The notes: generated by a model not told the origin, from the letters alone. A DNA stretch of 9,633 nt from Limnochordia bacterium (GCA_007116995.1 SKHL01000043.1:1-9633); one strand, 5' to 3'. Shown: positions 1-6,268, counted from the first letter of the stretch. Program-made: numbers and translations.

Positions 1-369
1 AATCTTAATGCTGTTCGGCTGACGTGATGATAATATGTCCCGTAAATAGGCTAGCGTCAAACCAGAATCTACTATATCTTCGACAAGCAATACGTCTCGT
101 CCTTCTATGGACATGTCTAGGTCCTTAAGAATCCGTACCACGCCAGTGGTTTCATGTCCCTCGCCATAACTAGAAACTGCCATAAAATCCATATGTAAAG
201 GTGTATCAATTTGGCGGACAAGATCAGCCAAAAATACGATGGCACCTTTGAGAATACCAATCAAAACTAAATCCTTACCTTGATAGTCCTGGGTAATCTG
301 GCCGCCAAGATCCTTTACCCGGCTGGCGATCTGCTCTTGTGTTAATAGCACCTTTTGAATATCATTCAT
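1..369 (-). CDS. hpt: Hypoxanthine(-guanine) phosphoribosyltransferase, N-terminal part (cut by window edge)
   Basis: The first 123 codons, read from ATG at 369-367 to the window edge, encode a type I phosphoribosyltransferase, the cytosolic purine-salvage enzyme that joins PRPP to hypoxanthine or guanine. Visible marks are LIGILKGA (residues 36-43), the segment SSYG...TTGVVRILKDLD (66-85) and the PRPP-binding loop VLLVEDIVDSGLTL (93-106) with its acidic pair E97-D98. The full protein is usually about 180 residues, so roughly a third is missing. The start is supported by an AAAAGGAGTG ribosome binding site at 375-384. The gene follows the groEL terminator at 493-530, so it probably has its own promoter in 385-490. 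A GATAAT box at 450-455 is the best -10 candidate but lacks a convincing -35. In many Bacillota hpt lies between tilS and ftsH; the left neighbour is not visible here. Confidence 0.95.
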   Translation of the reverse strand, partial: MNDIQKVLLTQEQIASRVKDLGGQITQDYQGKDLVLIGILKGAIVFLADLVRQIDTPLHMDFMAVSSYGEGHETTGVVRILKDLDMSIEGRDVLLVEDIVDSGLTLAYLRDILSSRQPNSIKI

Positions 370-492
370 GCTTTCACTCCTTTTATAACGTAAAGAACCA
401 TAATTGCCATGCAAAAGCCGATACCATATATAGCTGAACTTAATTCGCTATTATCAGAACAATTCCCTCCAAAATTAATGTTAACATAAAGC

Positions 493-530
493 AAAAAGAG
501 AACCCCGTTGATTACAGGGTTCCCTTTTTT
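493..530 (-). terminator. Rho-independent terminator of groESL (bidirectional form)
   Basis: Stem arms at 498-507 and 515-524 pair over 10 positions, including two G-U pairs, around a 7-nt loop. On the minus strand the stem is followed by TTTTT (493-497). On the plus strand it is followed by TTTTTT (525-530), so it could stop transcription in both directions. It lies 16 nt after the groEL stop codon. Confidence 0.9.
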
Positions 531-545
531 CCTATGTGTTATCGA

Positions 546-2204
546 CTACATCATGCCGGGCATTCCCATGCCGCCGCCCATGCCGCCGCCCATGCCGCCA
601 CCCATGCCGCCGCCTGCTGGTGCAGGTGCTTCTTCTTCTGGTTGGTCTGCAATCAGCGCTTCGGTCGTTAGCAACATTGCTGCGATAGACGCCGCGTTTT
701 GCAGGGCGCTACGAGTAACCTTTGCTGGGTCAATAATTCCCTGGTCGACCATGTTTACATATTGCATCGTTATAGCATCAAAACCGATACCAGTTTCTGA
801 TACTTTCACTTTCTCGACAACGATAGCACCTTCTACGCCAGCGTTGTGGGCAATCATTTTTAATGGAGCTTCTAGAGCCTTACGCACTAGTTCTACACCT
901 GTTCTAACATCGCCTTCAGCTTCGATACCATCTAGGGAAGTAATCGCGTCTACTAGCATGGTACCTCCACCTGACACGATACCTTCTTCAACAGCAGCGC
1001 GAGTCGCTGAGAGAGCATCTTCGATGCGATGTTTTTTCTCTTTTAATTCGGTTTCAGTAGCAGCACCTACTTGGATAACAGCTACACCACCAGATAATTT
1101 TGCTAACCGCTCTTGTAACTTCTCCCGATCATAATCAGATGTTGTGTCTTCAATTTCTGCGCGAATCTGATTGATGCGACCAGCGATATCAGAGGAACTA
1201 CCCTTACCATCAACGATAGTAGTCTCTTCCTTGGTAATCCGGATTTGACGAGCAGATCCTAACATATCGATTGTTGCGTTTTCTAATTTCAAGCCTACCT
1301 CTTCAGAGATTACTTGTCCACCAGTGACTACTGCAATGTCACTAAGCATTGCTTTACGACGATCACCAAAACCAGGTGCTTTTACTGCCACTACGTTTAA
1401 TGTACCCCGAAGTTTATTCACAACGAGAGTGGCTAACGCTTCGCCTTCTACATCTTCAGCAATGATTATTACAGGCTTGTTTACTTGCATTGTCTTCTCT
1501 AAGACAGGCAAAATATCATTGACTGCACTAATCTTTTTGTCAGTGATTAAAACATAAGGTTCCTCTAAAACTGCTTCCATACGCTCACTGTCAGTAATCA
1601 TATAAGGGGAAACATAGCCTCGGTCAAACTGCATACCTTCTACAACATCCAAGGTAGTTCCAATGGTGTTGGACTCTTCAACGGTGATAACACCGTCTTT
1701 TCCAACCTTCTCCATTGCTTCCGCAATCAGATCACCAATCTCACTATCAGCTGCGGAAATCGATGCAACCTGGGCGATCGCTTCTTTGGTCTCAATAGAC
1801 TTAGCAACTTCACCAATACGGCCTACTGCAGCTGCGACAGCTTTCTCAATCCCTTTTTTCAAGAACATTGGATTTGCACCGGCGGCTACATTCTTTAACC
1901 CTTCTTGAATGATTGCTTGAGCTAAAACAGTCGCTGTAGTCGTACCATCACCAGCCACATCGTTGGTCTTGGTGGCAACTTCCTTTACCAATTGCGCTCC
2001 CATGTTTTCAAATGGATCTTCCAATTCTATCTCGCGGGCAATAGTTACACCATCATTTGTTATGGTTGGAGAACCATACTTCTTTTCTAATACAACATTA
2101 CGACCTTTTGGCCCTAATGTAACTTTCACTGCATCGGCTAGAGCGTTAACTCCACGCTCTAACTTCTTGCGGGCATCTTCTCTAAATAGTAAATCTTTAG
2201 CCAT
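546..2204 (-). CDS. groEL: 60-kDa chaperonin GroEL
   Basis: This is the ATP-driven folding chaperonin that forms the 14-mer double ring capped by GroES in the cytosol. The protein is 552 residues, normal for the family. It contains the equatorial ATP-site motif GDGTTTAT (85-92, D86 being the usual catalytic-site Asp), LGPKGRNV (30-37), TITNDG (47-52), the ring-interface and ATP-site segment around EDALSATRAAVEEGIVSGGG, and the Gly-Met-rich tail. The start was set at ATG 2204-2202, giving MAKDLLF, the family's usual N-terminus. AAGGAAGG (2213-2220) lies 8 nt before it. An ATG one codon upstream (2207) is also possible. A GTG at 2213 overlaps the ribosome binding site and can be excluded. groES ends 32 nt upstream in the same operon, so CIRCE/HrcA control applies here too. 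Confidence 0.98.
   Translation of the reverse strand: MAKDLLFREDARKKLERGVNALADAVKVTLGPKGRNVVLEKKYGSPTITNDGVTIAREIELEDPFENMGAQLVKEVATKTNDVAGDGTTTATVLAQAIIQEGLKNVAAGANPMFLKKGIEKAVAAAVGRIGEVAKSIETKEAIAQVASISAADSEIGDLIAEAMEKVGKDGVITVEESNTIGTTLDVVEGMQFDRGYVSPYMITDSERMEAVLEEPYVLITDKKISAVNDILPVLEKTMQVNKPVIIIAEDVEGEALATLVVNKLRGTLNVVAVKAPGFGDRRKAMLSDIAVVTGGQVISEEVGLKLENATIDMLGSARQIRITKEETTIVDGKGSSSDIAGRINQIRAEIEDTTSDYDREKLQERLAKLSGGVAVIQVGAATETELKEKKHRIEDALSATRAAVEEGIVSGGGTMLVDAITSLDGIEAEGDVRTGVELVRKALEAPLKMIAHNAGVEGAIVVEKVKVSETGIGFDAITMQYVNMVDQGIIDPAKVTRSALQNAASIAAMLLTTEALIADQPEEEAPAPAGGGMGGGMGGGMGGGMGMPGMM
567..614 (-). repeat. Four tandem 12-bp units encoding the GroEL GGM tail
   Basis: Four 12-bp units (plus strand CATGCCGCCGCC, with one A change in the third) run head to tail and encode the repeated Gly-Gly-Gly-Met of the GroEL C-terminus. 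Such GGM tails project into the folding cavity in group I chaperonins. A 12-bp in-frame array can gain or lose units by slippage without breaking the frame. Confidence 0.9.
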
Positions 2205-2236
2205 CATTGTCACCTTCCTTTTGAACGTTTATGTAT

Positions 2237-2524
2237 TTACCCTAATACGGCTAAGACATCAGACTCTTTAAGTACAAGTAATTCTTCTCCCTGGTATTTA
2301 ACTTCAGTACCAGAATACTTAGCAAACAGAACAGTTTCACCTACACTTAACTCTACGGGAATTCGTTCCCCTTGCTCTGAGAATTTCCCAGGGCCTACAG
2401 CTAAAATTTTTCCTTGTTGCGGCTTCTCCTTCGCATTATCAGGAATGTAGATTCCGCTTGCAGTTTTCTCTTCTGCTTCTAATACTTTGACTACCACACG
2501 ATCACCTAATGGTTTGAGATTCAC
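2237..2524 (-). CDS. groES: 10-kDa co-chaperonin GroES
   Basis: The 95-residue protein is the heptameric lid of GroEL. It opens with the hallmark LKPLGDRVVVK (residues 3-13). The mobile-loop region around EEKTASGIYIPDNAKEKPQ (18-36) is typical, with the usual Gly-Ile-Tyr-Ile-Pro replacing the E. coli Gly-Ile-Val-Leu. It ends in the conserved ESDVLAVLG. The start codon is GTG at 2524-2522, and GGGGGT lies about 8 nt before it. It is the first gene of the groESL operon, directly behind the promoter and CIRCE element; groEL starts 32 nt after its stop codon. Confidence 0.98.
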   Translation of the reverse strand: MNLKPLGDRVVVKVLEAEEKTASGIYIPDNAKEKPQQGKILAVGPGKFSEQGERIPVELSVGETVLFAKYSGTEVKYQGEELLVLKESDVLAVLG

Positions 2525-2563
2525 TTGCGAGTACCCCCTTTAATTTAGTTCAGTTTGTTTTTA

Positions 2564-2590
2564 TTAGCACTCATCTAGAGTGAGTGCTAA
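2564..2590 (-). promoter_or_regulatory. CIRCE operator (HrcA binding site)
   Basis: A perfect TTAGCACTC-N9-GAGTGCTAA inverted repeat has arms at 2564-2572 and 2582-2590. This is the canonical HrcA repressor target found before groESL and dnaK operons. It lies just downstream of the predicted transcription start and 40 nt before the groES start codon, so a bound repressor would block transcription at normal temperature. hrcA itself is not in this window. Confidence 0.97.
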
Positions 2591-2600
2591 ATCTATTCTT

Positions 2601-2629
2601 ATGATATAGAACGCGCATCATAATTGCAA
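2601..2629 (-). promoter_or_regulatory. Sigma-A-type promoter of groESL
   Basis: On the minus strand TTGCAA (2624-2629) and TATCAT (2601-2606) are separated by 17 bp. This is a good match to the vegetative consensus, and the predicted start falls at about 2594, immediately before CIRCE. Both the distance and the position fit the classic HrcA-controlled arrangement. Confidence 0.75.
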
Positions 2630-2643
2630 ACAGCATTATAAGC

Positions 2644-2680
2644 CTAAAATAGCCATTATCGGTAAAAATAGCTAATTTAG
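2644..2680. repeat. Imperfect inverted repeat between tsaD and the groESL promoter
   Basis: Arms at 2644-2657 (CTAAAATAGCCATT) and 2667-2680 are complementary at 12 of 14 positions, and one of the others can form G-U in RNA. The loop is 9 nt. It lies downstream of the tsaD stop codon and could end that operon. It is AT-rich and has no T-run outside the stem on the minus strand, so it is at best a weak terminator. It may instead be a binding site or a chance dyad. Confidence 0.5.
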
Positions 2681-2751
2681 TCTCGCATGCTTTAATATTC
2701 TCCTGAAAAACCGCATTTTCTATCTTGTTTCATTTTAAGCAGCCTATGCAT

Positions 2752-3777
2752 CTAATCATCCCCGAGTTTCAGTCTAGGTTGGGCGTTTAGTTCCCAACCA
2801 CTTTCCTTACCAGCTAAATAGCGATAATAGCCCGCACAACCAATCATGGCAGCGTTATCGGTACATAGCACAGGTGGTGGGTAATACACCTCCATCCCTA
2901 ATCTGTTAGCTTCTTTACTTAAATGATAACGTAATCCATTATTAGCGGCCACACCGCCAGAGAGAATTATCCGCTTCACGGCCTTGTTCCTTGCCGCTGT
3001 AATCAACTTCTGAGTTAATACATCAATAATCGCCCATTGAAAACCAGCTGCAAAATGGAAAAGATTTAGCTGCTCCTTTTTTTGCTCAACCTGATTAATA
3101 TAATTTAATGCCGCTGTCTTTAATCCACTGAAACTAAAATCGTAGGTATCTTCTTGTAATAAGCCGCGCGGAAAGACGATAAGGTTTGGATCACCCTTGG
3201 CTGCTAACATATCAATCTGGGGCCCACCAGGATAAGGCAATCCTAACACTCGAGCTATTTTATCAAACGCTTCCCCAGCCGCATCATCCCTTGTACGTCC
3301 TAATATTTCGTAATCGCCAAACCTAGGTATATACAAAAGATCCGTGTGTCCACCCGATACAGTTAAGCAAACTAAGGGTGGTTGTAGTTGGGGATGAGCT
3401 AAAACATTAGCATAGATATGACCTTCAATATGATTCACTCCCACCAGGGGCTTGTCCAAGGCAAAGGCTAAGGATTTAGCCGCGGCAATTCCCACTAATA
3501 ATCCGCCCACCAAACCGGGACCATAGGTCACAGCAAATAAATCTATGTCCTCCCCAGTGATACCAGCTTGCTGTATCGCTTGGTCAATGACAGGAAAGAT
3601 GGTCTCAATATGTTTACGCGACGCAAGCTCGGGTACCACACCTCCATAACGCTGATGTAGATCCACTTGGGACGCAATCACATGAGATATTATCTGTTTG
3701 CCGTGGCCAATTACTGCCGCAGATGTCTCATCACAGCTGGTTTCAATACCTAAGGTTAGGTTTATCTTCGTTTTCAT
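2752..3777 (-). CDS. tsaD: tRNA N6-threonylcarbamoyladenosine transferase TsaD (YgjD/Gcp/Kae1 family)
   Basis: TsaD transfers the threonylcarbamoyl group from threonylcarbamoyl-AMP to A37 of ANN-decoding tRNAs, working with TsaB and TsaE. The 341-residue length is typical. Visible motifs are GIETSCDETS (10-19), the metal-binding NHIEGH (H116 and H120), TVSGGHTDL (139-147), ILSGGVAANN (271-280) and CTDNAAMIG (305-313), whose D307 corresponds to the third metal ligand. The ATG at 3777-3775 lies inside the 3' end of rimI, overlapping by 35 nt, with AGGA in a slightly distant ribosome binding site, so translation is probably coupled. It is the last gene of the tsaE-tsaB-rimI-tsaD operon. Confidence 0.97.
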   Translation of the reverse strand: MKTKINLTLGIETSCDETSAAVIGHGKQIISHVIASQVDLHQRYGGVVPELASRKHIETIFPVIDQAIQQAGITGEDIDLFAVTYGPGLVGGLLVGIAAAKSLAFALDKPLVGVNHIEGHIYANVLAHPQLQPPLVCLTVSGGHTDLLYIPRFGDYEILGRTRDDAAGEAFDKIARVLGLPYPGGPQIDMLAAKGDPNLIVFPRGLLQEDTYDFSFSGLKTAALNYINQVEQKKEQLNLFHFAAGFQWAIIDVLTQKLITAARNKAVKRIILSGGVAANNGLRYHLSKEANRLGMEVYYPPPVLCTDNAAMIGCAGYYRYLAGKESGWELNAQPRLKLGDD

Positions 3778-4240
3778 TCTTACTCAAGTCCTTCCACATA
3801 ATTAGAGCATCTTCATTGTTATCTCGGTAATAGCCAGGGCGCACACCACAGAAGCGATAGCCTAGACTAGTATACAAGGTCTGCGCTACCTTATTTGAGA
3901 CGCGGACCTCTAAAGTCATCTTGCGCACTCCCCGCTGATAAGCTGTTACGGCCATAGACTCAAGTAATAAACGACCAATTCCTCTGTTGCGGTAGCCTGG
4001 ATCCACAGCTACATTGGTAATATGGCCTTCGTCAAGGATAATCCACATTCCAATATACCCAACAAGGCGTCTCTCAATCTTTGCGATAACATAACACGCA
4101 TTATCATTATCCACTAGTTCTGATAGAAATGCCTGGAAAGACCAGGGAGTGGTGAAAGACTGATGCTCAATAATCTGTACATCCAGTAAATCACTGACAC
4201 TCATATCTGACAAGGTCACCGCATCTAGATTATCCTTCAT
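3743..4240 (-). CDS. rimI: Ribosomal protein S18 alanine N-acetyltransferase RimI (GNAT family)
   Basis: This 165-residue GNAT acetyltransferase moves acetyl from acetyl-CoA to a protein N-terminus, classically Ala1 of ribosomal protein S18. The acetyl-CoA motif is VAVDPGYRNRGIGRLLL (77-93) with the R-x-x-G-x-G signature at 84-89. The RimI-type end is LYTSLGYRFCGVRPGYY (122-138) followed by NNEDALIMW (141-149). The start is ATG 4240-4238 because GGAGGA (4246-4251) lies 5 nt before it. An in-frame GTG at 4276 would extend it by 12 residues but has no ribosome binding site. It overlaps tsaB by 11 nt and tsaD by 35 nt. RimI is often placed in t6A operons of Bacillota. Confidence 0.93.
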   Translation of the reverse strand: MKDNLDAVTLSDMSVSDLLDVQIIEHQSFTTPWSFQAFLSELVDNDNACYVIAKIERRLVGYIGMWIILDEGHITNVAVDPGYRNRGIGRLLLESMAVTAYQRGVRKMTLEVRVSNKVAQTLYTSLGYRFCGVRPGYYRDNNEDALIMWKDLSKNENEDKPNLRY

Positions 4241-4925
4241 TCTTATCCTCCGCTCTGTCCCGTTGATACTCGGCACTGCTTTTCCTCATATAAAAGGGGA
4301 TTAAGTCAAAGGGGTCTATATGATTTCCTTGAGATAATAGATGCATACCCAAACCAGCCACGGCACTAGCCCGCAATACTAGCCCTTCACTACTTGGAAA
4401 CACACTATTAGAAAGTGCTGCTAAAGCCGTCTTGTGCGCCAGTGCTCCATCTCCGACAAATAAAGCGGGATTCTTTTGTTGACTACACCATTGGATAATC
4501 CGATCAATGGAAGAATTACAAGGTTCAGTCACCGCATCAACCCCAGCAAAAACCTGACTATATACGTCTTGGCGCTTAGCATCGATTAACGGATAGATAA
4601 ATCCCTTAAACGTTTGATGCTGCCAAGCTAGGGCGGCCAGAGTCGTCACTCCCACAATCGGTTTTCCTAATGCGTAGGCAAATCCTTTGGCTGTCGCTAC
4701 CCCAATACGTAATCCAGTAAAAGAACCAGGCCCCGTAACAACTGCAATACCATCTAGCTGGTCCAAAGTGAGTTCAGCATCGGCTAAAATTCGCTGGATA
4801 GCTGGTAACAATCGTTCGGAATGGGTGGTTCGCAGATTTAAAACATACTCACCAACCAAACCCTGGGAATTTACTAAAGCAGCTCCACCAGTCATGGTGG
4901 ATGTATCAATTCCTAGTACTGTCAT
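4230..4925 (-). CDS. tsaB: t6A biosynthesis protein TsaB (YeaZ)
   Basis: TsaB is the inactive ASKHA-fold partner that dimerises with TsaD and holds it in the t6A-forming complex. The 231-residue protein starts MTVLGIDTSTMTGG, has THSERLLP (34-41) and the diagnostic VTGPGSFTGLRIGVATAKG (63-81). It lacks the HxxxH metal site of TsaD, as expected. ATG 4925-4923 shares its A with the tsaE stop codon (TAATG), and GGAGGA stands 6 nt before it, so translation is coupled to tsaE. The C-terminal half is variable in this family. Confidence 0.96.
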   Translation of the reverse strand: MTVLGIDTSTMTGGAALVNSQGLVGEYVLNLRTTHSERLLPAIQRILADAELTLDQLDGIAVVTGPGSFTGLRIGVATAKGFAYALGKPIVGVTTLAALAWQHQTFKGFIYPLIDAKRQDVYSQVFAGVDAVTEPCNSSIDRIIQWCSQQKNPALFVGDGALAHKTALAALSNSVFPSSEGLVLRASAVAGLGMHLLSQGNHIDPFDLIPFYMRKSSAEYQRDRAEDKNEG

Positions 4926-5392
4926 TAGGATTCCTCCGACCTTATTCGCTCAACAAGCTGTTGGTAGTGTGAACCATATGGAGTGAAGCGAATTTCTCGT
5001 GTTGTTTCATCTATTTTATCAATCCCTATCTGTAAATACTCCTGTGGCAAATAAGACGTAACTCGATCTCCCCACTCAATTATACATATCCCATCACCAT
5101 AAAAGTACTCCTCATAGCCTAAATCCTCCAATTCCTCGGGATTCTCTAACCGATAAACATCAAAATGGTAGAGCAAGTAGTCTCCAGCGTATTCATTTAT
5201 CAGTGTAAAGGTAGGGCTAGTCACTTGTTCCGAATTGACGCTCAACGCTTTGGCTATCCCTTTAACAAAAAGGGTTTTTCCAGCGCCTAGATGACCAATT
5301 AAGCATAAGATATCACCAGGGTGTACGAACGTCCCCACATGGAAGCCCAAAGAGAAGGTGTGTTCAGGAGATGAGGATGTCACTATATACAT
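4925..5392 (-). CDS. tsaE: t6A biosynthesis ATPase TsaE (YjeE/YdiB)
   Basis: TsaE is the P-loop ATPase that binds the TsaB-TsaD complex and drives turnover in t6A formation. The 155-residue protein shows Walker A GHLGAGKT (33-40), TSPTFTLINEY (58-68), HFDVYRL (76-82) and the Walker B-like IIEWGDR (104-110), all in the family order. ATG 5392-5390 is used; GGAG (5402-5405) lies 9 nt before it and an in-frame TGA closes the frame three codons upstream, so no longer start exists. It is the first gene of the four-gene operon. A short overlapping frame with a stronger ribosome binding site begins at 5447, described separately. tsaC, which supplies threonylcarbamoyl-AMP, is not in the window. Confidence 0.96.
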   Translation of the reverse strand: MYIVTSSSPEHTFSLGFHVGTFVHPGDILCLIGHLGAGKTLFVKGIAKALSVNSEQVTSPTFTLINEYAGDYLLYHFDVYRLENPEELEDLGYEEYFYGDGICIIEWGDRVTSYLPQEYLQIGIDKIDETTREIRFTPYGSHYQQLVERIRSEES

Positions 5393-5447
5393 TAAAAGTC
5401 ACTCCATACATTGTGATAGTATTCGCACAAGAAATGTAATTACACAT
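5364..5447 (-). CDS. Possible 27-codon leader frame overlapping the tsaE start
   Basis: A short frame starts at ATG 5447-5445, only 3 nt after a near-perfect AGGAGGG (5451-5457). It ends at TGA 5366-5364, 29 nt inside tsaE and in another frame. The peptide begins MCNYISCANTITM and resembles no protein I know. Thirteen of its 27 codons are ANN type (first base A), including five in a row at codons 9-13. Its ribosome binding site is stronger than that of tsaE. It could be a leader peptide that affects tsaE translation or a chance frame; no homology supports it. Confidence 0.3.
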   Translation of the reverse strand: MCNYISCANTITMYGVTFNVYSDILIS

Positions 5448-5500
5448 AATCCCTCCTAGTGTTTCTTTCCATTCCCATAAATATCCTGCTCAAAAGTGGA

Positions 5501-5568
5501 GAAAAACATATAGTCCTTTTTATTGCATAGTCTTCTGGCGAGGACTAAGTCACTTAAAGGACGATATG
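5501..5568 (-). terminator. Long nested inverted repeat with T-run; probable terminator of the response regulator gene
   Basis: Outer arms at 5507-5519 and 5556-5568 pair at 12 of 13 positions. Inside them lies a second hairpin, arms 5528-5535 and 5540-5547, 8 bp with one G-U pair around a 4-nt loop. The unpaired stretches between the two stems are 8 nt on each side. On the minus strand the outer stem is followed by TTTTTC (5501-5506), so it can act as a terminator 32 nt past the response-regulator stop codon. The nested symmetry is more elaborate than a normal terminator. Confidence 0.6.
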
Positions 5569-5599
5569 TCTTTCTTTAAGGGAAAAAATCATGCACTCT

Positions 5600-5965
5600 T
5601 CATTTTGCTAATATCATCTCTAGCTTAACTCCTAAATCAACCAAATTAAAGGGTTTAATGATAATATCTACTGCACCTGCTTGCTTAGCTTTCGGCCATA
5701 TTGTGTCATGATCATAGCTTGTACAGATGATTGTCTTACACCCTAACCCTAACTCCGTGATCTGTCGGGTTGCTGAGATACCATCTAGCTTTGGCATTTC
5801 GATATCCATAAGAATAATGTCAGGACTTGTATCCCGTGCACAGTCCACTGCTTCAGCTCCATTGGCTGCTTCACTGATCTGACATGCACTATCCCATAAC
5901 TGAAGGAATTCCCTAATTACCTGTCGCAACGCCCCATCGTCGTCAGCGATTAAGATACTACACAT
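5600..5965 (-). CDS. Stand-alone CheY-like receiver protein (single-domain response regulator)
   Basis: All 121 residues form one receiver domain with no output domain. The acidic pocket is D8-D9, the phosphoacceptor is D54 in ILMDIEMPKLDG (51-62), the switch Thr is T82 in IICTSYD, and the conserved Lys is K104 in IIKPF. The site is therefore intact and phosphorylation by a histidine kinase is expected. Proteins of this kind act by protein-protein contact, as CheY or Spo0F do. No kinase or chemotaxis gene lies in the window, so its partner is unknown. ATG 5965-5963 follows a strong GGAGGAGGG. A small dyad (ACCCA-N5-TGGGT) lies just before that ribosome binding site. Its specific pathway cannot be named. 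Confidence 0.9.
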   Translation of the reverse strand: MCSILIADDDGALRQVIREFLQLWDSACQISEAANGAEAVDCARDTSPDIILMDIEMPKLDGISATRQITELGLGCKTIICTSYDHDTIWPKAKQAGAVDIIIKPFNLVDLGVKLEMILAK

Positions 5966-6109
5966 TACCCTCCTCCTTCACCCATCCCCTGGGTCAAACA
6001 GACTTTCGCCTTAGGACCGACCAAAGTCTCATAGAATAATAATTCTGTATGCCTTCTTACTTATCCTGCTAAGCATCTTAATCGGATTAATAGCGAAAGC
6101 TGCAAGGGC
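5966..6109. other. Intergenic stretch without a firm gene, downstream of the asparaginase remnant
   Basis: No complete gene is visible. On the minus strand an open frame of 31 codons (about 6060-5968) ends in TAA that overlaps the response-regulator ATG as TAATG. Its last residues read VCLTQGMGEGGG. It has no plausible start codon and no recognised family. It may be the 3' stub of a lost gene once coupled to the regulator, or chance. A convincing promoter for the response regulator was not found here. Confidence 0.4.
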
Positions 6110-6268
6110 TTAAATCGGCTTCGCGGCAGAACGCCAAAATGTTACCTTATCTGGAGTCCCTTCGCTAGCTAGCGCCTGACCCAAGATATCCGCGGCCACC
6201 CAGTCTCTCCGATGCATGCTTTCAACTAAGGAGCCACGACATACATCTGCAAGGACGATGGACTTATC
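6110..6268 (-). pseudogene. Remnant of an asparaginase II family gene (N-terminal part)
   Basis: Directly after the amidotransferase stop codon and in the same frame, 52 sense codons encode a clear asparaginase II (PF06089-type) N-terminus. The segments LADVCRGSLVESMHR, QALASEGTPDKVTF and WRSAAKPI match the family pattern of RG-LVES-HR, G-LAS-GDP-TF and RSAAKPxQAL. At the position of the conserved Gln after Lys-Pro there is TAA (6112-6110), followed in frame by Ala-Leu as expected, which fits a CAA-to-TAA change. No ATG, GTG or TTG precedes the conserved part, and the rest of the roughly 330-residue protein is absent. I infer a decayed gene that lost its start and most of its body. The family assignment is from remembered consensus. 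Confidence 0.75.

Noticed and set aside
508..1134. Long plus-strand open frame antisense to groEL
   Set aside because: It is a mirror of the highly conserved groEL coding strand, starts within the terminator, and its Pro-Met repeats are only the reverse of the GGM tail.
1324..2271. Further plus-strand open frames opposite groEL and groES
   Set aside because: They lie wholly within strongly conserved genes on the other strand, and have no ribosome binding sites or recognisable domains.
4687..4986. Plus-strand open frame opposite tsaB and tsaE
   Set aside because: It is a shadow of tsaB, whose conserved GPGSFTGLRIG motif lies on the minus strand here.
5966..6268. Possible riboswitch or structured leader upstream of the receiver gene
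   Set aside because: The GC-rich half is explained by the asparaginase remnant, including the CGCTAGCTAGCG palindrome at 6163-6174; I could not fit any known riboswitch core.
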